7,804 bases of DNA from NCBI GenBank assembly GCA_027064665.1, contig JAMOPH010000353.1, positions 1-7,804 of the forward strand. The letters run 5' to 3'. This document shows, piece by piece, positions 1 through 6,602 of this stretch. Under the pieces are notes generated by a model. The model saw only the letters and a program-made list of their open reading frames with translations, made no database searches and was not told where the DNA came from. The DNA is from a bacterium (GTDB lineage: Bacteria; UBP14; UBA6098; B30-G16). A program made the translations under genes and the position numbers. Each line of letters starts with the position of its first letter. Positions within the stretch are counted from its first letter, which is position 1.

Positions 1-1
1 T

Positions 2-988
2 TCCATTTACTATTCCATCGCAAAGTTCCCGGATTACGGCAAACTTTCGGGGAAAAAGCCGGAGCAGTTGATAGCGGGTGCCCGTGTTCGCCACGATGAG
101 TATGAGAAGGAGCAGTGGGCGGATTTCGCCCTGTGGAAGGCGTGGGACCCCGAGGACGGCGATGTTTATTGGGACACTCCGCTGGGTAGAGGTCGCCCGG
201 GATGGCACATTGAGTGCTCGGCAATGTCTATGAAATACCTTGGCGAGACTTTTGATATCCACACCGGCGGCGAGGACAACATTTTCCCTCACCACGAGAA
301 CGAAATCGCCCAGTCCGAGGCGGCGACGGGCAAGATGTTTGTGAAATACTGGCTTCACTGTGCACATCTAATTGTTGAGGGCAAGAAAATGTCTAAATCT
401 CTGGGCAATTTCTACACTCTGCGGGATCTTTTGGAGAAGGGATACAACCCGATGGCGATACGGTATCTGCTTCTGGCGACACACTACAGGCAGAAACTCA
501 ATTTCACCTTTGACGGTCTTGCGGCGGCGCAATCTGCGATTGACAGGCTTGAGGAATACCGTGATATGCTTGAGGAGTTCTCGCAGAAAAACGCCCCCGG
601 CACAGACCGCAAGGTCCGGGATGCCGTGGACGAGGGACTGAAGGGATTTGAGGAGGATATGGACGATGACCTCAACATCTCCGGGGCGCTGGGTTCGGTT
701 TTTGAGATGGTCAGGGCGGTCAACCGCATTGCCTCGGTGGACGGCATAAGCGGCGCCGATGCTGACTATGCGCTGGATGCGCTGAACCGGATAAATTCTG
801 TGATTGCGGTTTTGAGGGAGCGCCGGAGGGAACTTCCCCCCGAAATTGAGCAGTTGATAAAGGAGCGGGAAGCCGCCCGCAAGCGCAAGGACTTCGCCAC
901 CGCCGACCGAATTAGGGATAAACTCGCCGAGATGGGAATAGAACTCAAGGACACCCCCGAGGGAACCAAGTGGCGCTGGAAAAAGTGA
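2..988 (+). CDS. cysS: Cysteinyl-tRNA synthetase (CysRS), C-terminal part, 5' end cut by window edge
   Basis: Class I aminoacyl-tRNA synthetase that charges tRNA-Cys with cysteine in the cytoplasm. The reading frame is open from base 2, so the gene begins before the window. 328 codons are present, against a usual length of about 460-480, and the N-terminal HIGH motif is missing only because of the cut. Seen here: the GWHIEC segment with Cys at 215-217, the HHENE segment at 290-304, and the KMSKS loop at 386-400. In the E. coli enzyme the zinc ligands include C209, H234 and E238. The Cys-to-His distance here is also 25 residues and the His-to-Glu distance is 4, so these ligands are conserved. 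A DALR-type helical domain follows (DMDDDLNISGAL). The C-terminus has the family's typical ending, with RKDFATADRIRD and then DTPEGTKWRWKK. The ending looks complete and no frameshift is seen. The next gene starts 4 bases after the TGA. Confidence 0.97.
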   Translation, partial: SIYYSIAKFPDYGKLSGKKPEQLIAGARVRHDEYEKEQWADFALWKAWDPEDGDVYWDTPLGRGRPGWHIECSAMSMKYLGETFDIHTGGEDNIFPHHENEIAQSEAATGKMFVKYWLHCAHLIVEGKKMSKSLGNFYTLRDLLEKGYNPMAIRYLLLATHYRQKLNFTFDGLAAAQSAIDRLEEYRDMLEEFSQKNAPGTDRKVRDAVDEGLKGFEEDMDDDLNISGALGSVFEMVRAVNRIASVDGISGADADYALDALNRINSVIAVLRERRRELPPEIEQLIKEREAARKRKDFATADRIRDKLAEMGIELKDTPEGTKWRWKK

Positions 989-992
989 TTTT

Positions 993-2069
993 GTGGGCAG
1001 AGTTCTGCACATAAGTTCGGAAAATTTTGCCGGTGTGCCGTATTCTGTGGTGAGAGCAGAGCGGCTCGCCGGCGTGGATTCTCATATCGTCACGCTTATG
1101 CCCTCGCCGTATGGGCATCCGCAGGAGGACAGTTTGAACCTGCCGCTGTTTTCCGGGGGGATTGTGAGCAAAATCCGCACGCTGGTGGGTTCCTCTGCGC
1201 CGATAGACAATGTCCGATATCGGGGCGAGCAAATCCCGCCGGTGTGGAACCCCTCGCCGGTGGGGAAGATTCTTTTTGCCCTGCGGGATTTTCTGTGGGA
1301 TTTCAAGGTGAAAAACTCCCGCTGGGTGCGAGAACTTGACTCGTATGATGCCCTCGCGCTTGACGGCGGGATAGGTTTTCTTCGCTCCGGCAAATATGTT
1401 CTCGGCTGGGCGAAAAAGCACGGGTGCCTTATCACGATTTACTACGGCTCGGATTTGAGGAAAAGGGGGGTGATTCCCCGCATAGATTCTGCCGCCCGCT
1501 ATGTCTTCACCTTTGAGTTTGACCACACATTGATTCATCCGGGGGCGAAATTTATGTTCTATCCGTTTTTCGCCGATGATATGCCGCCCCGCAGGATGCG
1601 TGATGACGGGAAAGTGCGGATAGGTCATTCGCCCACCCGTCGCAGCACCAAGGGCACAGATGTCATTCTGACCGTGCTGGAAAGGTTGAGGGAAAAATTC
1701 CCACAGGTTGAGATTGTGCTTATAGAGGGGCTGCCGTATCAGAAAGCGCTGGAATTAAAATCCGAAATTGATATATTTATAGACCAACTGAGCGAACTCG
1801 GCTACGGCGTAAGCAGTCTTGAGGCGCTGGCGATGGGAATTCCGGTGGTGTGCCAGATACTGCCGGATTTTGAGCGCTTTTTGGGAGAACATCCGTTTGT
1901 GAATGCCGATGAGAGGACATTAGAAAATGTGCTGATTCAGTTAGTAAAAAGTGAGGATATGCGAATAGATTATGGCGAGCGTGGGAGAGAATGGGTGCGC
2001 AGAGTGCACAGTCCGGTTGATGCTATAGAGCCATTGCTTGGTGTCTATAGAAAGGAAGGTTTATTATGA
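993..2069 (+). CDS. GT-B fold glycosyltransferase (GT1/GT4-like)
   Basis: A 358-residue protein, probably cytoplasmic or membrane-associated, that transfers a sugar from an activated donor. Donor and acceptor cannot be read from sequence. The N-terminal half starts with a Rossmann-like strand and a short loop (GRVLHISSENFAGVPYSVV) and carries YYGSDLRKRG around residues 150-159. The C-terminal donor domain begins near residue 210 with IGHSPTRRSTKGTD, a pattern typical of GT4-like enzymes (HxPTxRxxKGT). It then has DIFIDQLSELGYG followed by SSLEALAMGIPVV. In the common E-x7-E motif the second Glu corresponds to E277, while the first aligns with L269. This is a known variation in 'DQL...GYG' members, so it does not mean the enzyme is dead. 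The GTG start at 993 was chosen because it lies 4 bases after the cysS stop and gives a family-like N-terminus. No good ribosome binding site precedes it, so coupled translation is likely. The stop overlaps the protease start by 4 bases. A role in surface glycan synthesis is inferred from the neighbour only. Confidence 0.88.
   Translation: MGRVLHISSENFAGVPYSVVRAERLAGVDSHIVTLMPSPYGHPQEDSLNLPLFSGGIVSKIRTLVGSSAPIDNVRYRGEQIPPVWNPSPVGKILFALRDFLWDFKVKNSRWVRELDSYDALALDGGIGFLRSGKYVLGWAKKHGCLITIYYGSDLRKRGVIPRIDSAARYVFTFEFDHTLIHPGAKFMFYPFFADDMPPRRMRDDGKVRIGHSPTRRSTKGTDVILTVLERLREKFPQVEIVLIEGLPYQKALELKSEIDIFIDQLSELGYGVSSLEALAMGIPVVCQILPDFERFLGEHPFVNADERTLENVLIQLVKSEDMRIDYGERGREWVRRVHSPVDAIEPLLGVYRKEGLL
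2052..2059 (+). promoter_or_regulatory. Ribosome binding site of the C25 protease gene
   Basis: AAGGAAGG lies 6 bases before the ATG at 2066, inside the last codons of the glycosyltransferase. It fixes the protease start. With the ATGA stop/start overlap it means the protease can be translated both by coupling and by fresh initiation. Confidence 0.75.
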
Positions 2070-5000
2070 GGAAAATTTCTGTGTTTATATTAGCATTTTC
2101 TCTCGTTTTATTCGCAAAAGGGGCTGTTTTTACTGTTTCGTGTGATAATATTGATGTTATCATTGATTTTGCTGGCGCCCATATATCTGTTCCCGGCGGC
2201 TGGAAACCCGGTTTAGGCTTGCTGGATATTGAGTATATTGGAAAGAATTTTCTTCTTCCGCCGGGGAAGTGTGCTGTTGGTGTGCGCATATTAGATGAGG
2301 TCGCCGAGACACTTGATATCGGTGTGCCGCCGGCTGTGGTGCGGACAATCCCGCTGAATGGAACGGATAATTGCAATAATCAGGCAAATTTGGGGGAATT
2401 TGAGTTTTCCTCGCCGGTGGAGTTAGTTAGAACTAACTCTGCTATGGGTTATTCTGTGGCGTCTATTAGATATTATCCTGTTAGATATATCGGCAATGGT
2501 GAATATGTTTTCTACAAGAAAGTTGATTTTGTGTTTGAATTAGAAGATTATACTGTGAATAAACCTGTAAAAATGACATTCTTTGGTGTCAATTTTAGGG
2601 AACAATTCGTGCGAAGTATATGTGATAATTTTGAAAATATCGCCTTATATCCTGTCATTTCCGCTATGCATATAATGGATGTCAACAGTAGCAATTATAG
2701 TATTCCTCCATTACCCGGTGATTCTCCTATTGATGTGGTAATTGTAACGGATACTTCGCTGATTGATGCGGCACACACATATCTTGACCCAACTAAATAC
2801 GGATTTTCTGCAAGGTTTATTGCCGTTGAAGATATATATCCGGTATATGACGGAATAGACAATGCGGAAAAAATAAGAAAGTTTTTGAAAGATGCCTATG
2901 TTAATTGGGGATTTTTTGTGTTATATCTTGTCGGTGATTATACTCATATCCCTGTAAAAGACCTCAATGCCATCGGTGCCGACGGAATTATGGCGGATAA
3001 CCCCTCGGATTTATATTATGCTGTTCTTGATGGCGAGATAAACACCGATGGCGACTACCTGTTTGGCGAGTCGCTTGAAGATGATATTATTCCAGATGTT
3101 TTCTATTCTCGTCTTGAGGTTAGAACACCCGGGGAAATCGCTGATTTTGCCGCCAAATTGGAGGAATATAAATTCCATCATCCCGCGGAGTTCTTTAGTA
3201 ATTTACTGTTTGAAGGTGCGAGTGTTCAACCTACCGGAACAGATTACACCGGTGCTAATAAAAAGAATGGAATAATTGAAAATTTATCCCTTGATACTAT
3301 CTTCAATATCACCAAAATGTATTCTGATATTGATGTAACTGGCGGAGATGTTGAAGTATCCGCTGAAAATTTTGTTGATTTCCTTCAATCCAATCCGTTT
3401 TGGTTTATAAATCATTTTGACCATGGAAACCAAGTCAATATATCTATGGGTTCAAGGTCCGGCGGTGGATCGTTGAGTTTATATGATATAGTCACTCTTG
3501 AAAATCCATATTATCCGCTGTTCTATAGTTTCTCCTGCGATGTGAACCGGCTTGACACCGATAATATCGCACGCCGATGGACTATAAATCCCCACGGCGG
3601 CGGCATCGGTTTCTACGCTCATTCCAACACCGCCTGGACTGTTCAGGCTAATATGGATGATATCTTGTGGAGTATAATCGCTGAGGGCGATGCTCTGTTT
3701 ACAGGGCAGTTGCTGTCTGTGTGGATATCCCGCCTGAATTACGACCCCTATTGTGCCCAGATTCTTGGATTTTGCGGCGACCCCCTGACGCCAATTCCAT
3801 CCCGCGCTCCTGATCCCTCCATTTCCGTCTCGGTCGCGCCGGAGTTTTTGTCGCCCTCCGATTCGGCGGTATATGTCCACATCTTTGGAGATTTCGGCGA
3901 TTCGGTTATGTTCGCCCTCAGCGACGGCGCCCGGATTTTAGACAGAGGTTTTGCCCACTCCTCCGAATTTTCCGCTCACTTCAGATACACCGGCAAAGAT
4001 ACGGTGTTTTTGGTCCTCTATACATTTCCGGTGAAGATGTTTGCAATCCCCGTGATTGACGGCGAGGGCGCTGTGGTTCTGCCTCTGTCCGCCGGGGTTT
4101 CTGAGGTCTCCGGCGACGGCGACGGTGTGGTTGAGCCCGGCGAGATGTTCCGCATAGAGTGGGCACTCGCCAACACCGGAACCGGGGAATTCAACGGCTA
4201 TTCCAGAGTGTATGCGCCTGAACTTTCGCTGGTTGATTCACAGTTCTGCTCAATTCCCCCCGGCGATACTGCCCGGTTGCACAGCGATGTGTTTTCCTAT
4301 TCTGATTCTGTCCGTGCGGTAAGGCGCGGGCACATAATTGTCTCCGCCGATGCCCGTCAGGATACCTTCTCCGCCACATTTTCCGGCATCAATCTTGCAC
4401 CGATTTTTGTGATTCTGCGCAACCTCGAGGGGTTTTATCCCGAGGCAGGCGACTTTGCATTCTTGGGCATAATCTTGAAAAATCCATCTGTTGGTGATGC
4501 CAGAGCCGCCGTGTTCAAACTGCTTTCTTCCGGGATTGACCCGTATCCCGATTCGGTGGTGGTTCACAGTATTGGGAGCCCCTACGACACCATTTGGTTT
4601 GACTTTTCGCTCCCCGGGGATTTCGGCGGCACCGCAGAGTTCGTCCTGCTGTCAAGGGGCGAGGGATTTGAATACTGCGACACCCTTCAGGTGGAATTCC
4701 CGCCGGTTGTGGATTCCCTCTGGGTTGAGCCCGCTGGAGACCATATCACTATCTTCTGGGAACCGCCGAGTTCTGCCGCCGTTAGATATTATGTGTATCG
4801 CTCAGAAAGTCCCGAGGGCTACTATTCTCTGCTGACTCCGGAGCCAATAGCCAGCAGTGTTTACACCGATTACTGCGCCGGCGAGGGGGATGAATTTTAC
4901 TACTGTGTGGCAGTCGTTGATTCGTTGAACAATGTTGGATTGCCTTCGGAACCGGTGTATGGATGGCTGACCTTTGAACTCGCCGATGGTTTTCCCGTTG

Positions 5001-6541
5001 ACCTTCCTCTCGGTGTATGGCCCCGGGCGGCGCCGGTTTTCGTTGATGCCGACGGCGATGGCGTCTGTGAAATCTATGTCGCCGACATTTTCGGCAACCT
5101 GTGCGCCTTCCACTACGACGGCACTGAACTTGTGGACTCAACCCCCGAACCTGACCCGCTTATCGCAACCGGTGCCGGTATTAATCACGGCTTTTGGGCT
5201 TCACCCGCCGTCGGCGACATTGACTGCGATGGTGTTCCCGAAATTGTCCTCGCTGACAGGAATATCTACGATTCCAAGATATATGTGATAGACCCGTGGG
5301 GGAATCCCAAACCGGGATTTCCGCTGGATATCCGGACTTCTGTCCTTCGGGCGGTGGTGCTGTATGACCTTGACGGCGACGGATATCTGGAGATTATCGC
5401 CGCCGGGGAAAGTTCAAAACTTCTGATATGCCGATACGACGGCACGCCGTATGTGGGCGGTGACATCGTGGTGGACAATATGCCCGAGCGTGCCAGCGGA
5501 CCGACATATTCCGCCCCCGCCGTCGCCGACCTTGATGGCGATGGTCATCCCGAGATTGTCTGCGGCGGTCCCACTGATTCCACTGGAAATGGGCTGATAT
5601 ATATGTGGAACTGGGACGGCACCCGCCGGGACGGTTTCCCCATAACTATGCCGGGAAATGTTTGGGGCTCGCCGGTGGTGGGAAATCTTGACGAGGATTT
5701 CTCCGACCTTGAGTTTGCGGTGTATGTCTCCGATTGTGGAATTTATGCATTTGAGCCCGATGGCACCGTTCTGCCCGGTTTCCCTGTGGGAAATTCCGTC
5801 CTTGGGTCCGACCTTGGTGTGCCGATGCGCTCTCCCGCTCTGGCGGACTTTGACCGCGACGGAATATGCGAGATAGTTTTCACCTCCGGCGAGTTTGTCA
5901 CCGTCATCAACCACGATGGCACACTGCGGGCGGGATTCCCGCTTCCCTTCGGAAATCCGCACTGGTCCGGTCCGCTGGTGGCGGATATTGACAACGACGG
6001 TGTGCCCGACATTCTTTCCGTCAACGACACCAAAATATGGGTGTTCACCAGCGACGGCGAGGTCATAAAGCCGGGATTCCCGCTTTCTGTGGGGGTTGGG
6101 CAAAGTTCTCCGCCGGCAATTTTTGACATTGACGGCGATGGCTATGCCGAGATTGTTGCGCCCGCTCTGGACAGCAAACTCTACATCTGGCGGACCAACT
6201 CCCGGGTGGATTCCGCCGCATATCAGTGGGCGCAGTTCAGGGGAAATCTTATGAGAACCGGCACCCTCGGGGCGCCCGACACGGATTATGTTGTGGCAGA
6301 CCCCAAACCGGCGCACATTTCTATGAGTGTTTCGCCAAATCCGTTCAACTCCGCCTGTCGGATACGACTTTCCCGCCCGGCGGAGGTGGAGATATTTGCG
6401 ATATCCGGACACAGGATTGCGCAGTTGCACGGTTGTGATTTGCTCTGGCGCCCACAAAATCTCCCCGCAGGAATTTATCTTCTGCGGGCAAAATTCCCCG
6501 GCGGGAGAACGCTTGAGAGAAGGGTCCTCTATATAAAGTAG
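2066..6541 (+). CDS. Exported gingipain-like cysteine protease (peptidase C25) with Ig/FnIII modules, FG-GAP-like repeats and T9SS sorting tag
   Basis: A 1491-residue predicted surface or secreted protease. Residues 1-19 are a signal peptide (MRKIS, a hydrophobic core, then AKG|A), so export goes through Sec. Residues 20-221 are a beta-rich N-terminal region like the C25 propeptide. The C25 catalytic domain spans about 222-575: IDVVIVTD strand, LYLVGDYTHIP, a DGDYLFGE...DDIIPDVFYSRLEV segment, His motif NHFDHG with probable catalytic H453, SFSCDVN with probable nucleophile C491, and the closing LGFCGDP. The 38-residue His-Cys spacing is close to that of gingipain RgpB (H211/C244). About 580-880 holds Ig-like modules, including GDGDGVVEPGE at 683-693. 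An FnIII-like module lies at 886-967. Eight DxDGDG-type repeats run over 972-1379, and a type A sorting domain covers 1419-1491. Cleavage specificity is not predictable here: gingipains cut after Arg or Lys, but C25 homologues in other phyla are mostly untested. A sharp base-composition change occurs near 3540. No terminator is evident downstream. Confidence 0.93.
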   Translation: MRKISVFILAFSLVLFAKGAVFTVSCDNIDVIIDFAGAHISVPGGWKPGLGLLDIEYIGKNFLLPPGKCAVGVRILDEVAETLDIGVPPAVVRTIPLNGTDNCNNQANLGEFEFSSPVELVRTNSAMGYSVASIRYYPVRYIGNGEYVFYKKVDFVFELEDYTVNKPVKMTFFGVNFREQFVRSICDNFENIALYPVISAMHIMDVNSSNYSIPPLPGDSPIDVVIVTDTSLIDAAHTYLDPTKYGFSARFIAVEDIYPVYDGIDNAEKIRKFLKDAYVNWGFFVLYLVGDYTHIPVKDLNAIGADGIMADNPSDLYYAVLDGEINTDGDYLFGESLEDDIIPDVFYSRLEVRTPGEIADFAAKLEEYKFHHPAEFFSNLLFEGASVQPTGTDYTGANKKNGIIENLSLDTIFNITKMYSDIDVTGGDVEVSAENFVDFLQSNPFWFINHFDHGNQVNISMGSRSGGGSLSLYDIVTLENPYYPLFYSFSCDVNRLDTDNIARRWTINPHGGGIGFYAHSNTAWTVQANMDDILWSIIAEGDALFTGQLLSVWISRLNYDPYCAQILGFCGDPLTPIPSRAPDPSISVSVAPEFLSPSDSAVYVHIFGDFGDSVMFALSDGARILDRGFAHSSEFSAHFRYTGKDTVFLVLYTFPVKMFAIPVIDGEGAVVLPLSAGVSEVSGDGDGVVEPGEMFRIEWALANTGTGEFNGYSRVYAPELSLVDSQFCSIPPGDTARLHSDVFSYSDSVRAVRRGHIIVSADARQDTFSATFSGINLAPIFVILRNLEGFYPEAGDFAFLGIILKNPSVGDARAAVFKLLSSGIDPYPDSVVVHSIGSPYDTIWFDFSLPGDFGGTAEFVLLSRGEGFEYCDTLQVEFPPVVDSLWVEPAGDHITIFWEPPSSAAVRYYVYRSESPEGYYSLLTPEPIASSVYTDYCAGEGDEFYYCVAVVDSLNNVGLPSEPVYGWLTFELADGFPVDLPLGVWPRAAPVFVDADGDGVCEIYVADIFGNLCAFHYDGTELVDSTPEPDPLIATGAGINHGFWASPAVGDIDCDGVPEIVLADRNIYDSKIYVIDPWGNPKPGFPLDIRTSVLRAVVLYDLDGDGYLEIIAAGESSKLLICRYDGTPYVGGDIVVDNMPERASGPTYSAPAVADLDGDGHPEIVCGGPTDSTGNGLIYMWNWDGTRRDGFPITMPGNVWGSPVVGNLDEDFSDLEFAVYVSDCGIYAFEPDGTVLPGFPVGNSVLGSDLGVPMRSPALADFDRDGICEIVFTSGEFVTVINHDGTLRAGFPLPFGNPHWSGPLVADIDNDGVPDILSVNDTKIWVFTSDGEVIKPGFPLSVGVGQSSPPAIFDIDGDGYAEIVAPALDSKLYIWRTNSRVDSAAYQWAQFRGNLMRTGTLGAPDTDYVVADPKPAHISMSVSPNPFNSACRIRLSRPAEVEIFAISGHRIAQLHGCDLLWRPQNLPAGIYLLRAKFPGGRTLERRVLYIK
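2420..2439. repeat. 20-base near-palindrome inside the protease gene
   Basis: The arms GAGTTAGTT (2420-2428) and AACTAACTC (2431-2439) are perfect reverse complements separated by the two bases AG. The segment encodes part of the propeptide-like region (ELVRTNS). It could form a hairpin in the mRNA or be a protein-binding dyad, but a chance origin in AT-rich sequence is possible. Confidence 0.6.
4979..6202 (+). repeat. Eight FG-GAP/VCBS-like calcium-loop repeats (predicted beta-propeller) within the protease
   Basis: Protein-level repeats of residues 972-1379. Each has a loop close to D-x-D-G-D-G followed by a short hydrophobic strand (EIV). The first Asp of each loop, or its equivalent, is at residue 994, 1051, 1101, 1155, 1209, 1261, 1307 and 1354, so the spacing is 46-57 residues. 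Unit 5 (NLDEDFSDLEF) is degenerate. A second signature, GFP followed by V, L or I, sits at 975, 1084, 1190, 1238, 1290 and 1337, before most loops. DxDxDG loops in FG-GAP/VCBS families bind calcium between propeller blades. Eight units would suit a seven- or eight-bladed propeller, probably for substrate or surface binding rather than catalysis. The fold is inferred. Confidence 0.85.
6320..6538 (+). other. T9SS type A C-terminal sorting domain of the C25 protease
   Basis: Residues 1419-1491 show the standard layout of the type A tag. SVSPNPFNS opens the domain, followed by alternating strands (CRIRLSRPAEVEIFAISGHRI), a linker, LPAGIYLLRAKF, and a final LERRVLYIK. In Bacteroidetes this domain directs the folded protein across the outer membrane through the type IX machinery and is then removed. 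Related tags are common in candidate phyla such as WOR-3 and Cloacimonadota. No T9SS machinery gene is in this window. Confidence 0.87.
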
Positions 6542-6602
6542 CGCCTCGTTTGACCGAAAACGCCGTGTCCTGTTGATTGTTAGAGGTATCCAGTGAGGGC
6601 GG
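6542..6602. other. Convergent intergenic gap without a clear terminator
   Basis: Sixty-one bases separate the protease stop from the stop of the opposing kinase gene. The best pairings I find are only four bases long (CCTC at 6544-6547 with GAGG at 6583-6586, and CGCC at 6561-6564 with GGCG at 6598-6601). No U tract follows either. I see no other feature here. Confidence 0.6.

Noticed and set aside
368..1012. Open frame of 214 codons on the minus strand within cysS
   Set aside because: It is antisense to the highly conserved CysRS sequence, and its translation has no domain-like pattern.
945..1628. Open frame of 227 codons on the minus strand across the cysS/glycosyltransferase junction
   Set aside because: It is antisense to two recognised genes, has no family resemblance and no convincing start context.
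1755..1785. AT-rich run with TATATTTATAG as an internal promoter for the protease
   Set aside because: It encodes conserved glycosyltransferase residues (EIDIFID), lies about 300 bases from the protease start, and has no matching -35 that I can see.
4491..4835. Plus-strand open frames in other registers within the protease (for example 4491-4835, 4974-5288, 5658-5876)
   Set aside because: They lie within the continuous 1491-codon frame with clear domain signatures, and they lack ribosome binding sites or recognisable motifs.
5414..6457. Long open frame of 347 codons on the minus strand, antisense to the propeller repeats
   Set aside because: It lies opposite well-supported coding sequence. 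Its length follows from biased GC-rich codons on the other strand, and the protein is rich in Arg, Gly and His with no recognisable motif.
6542..6602. Bidirectional terminator between the convergent genes
   Set aside because: Only four-base pairings with long loops were found, and there is no U tract on either strand.
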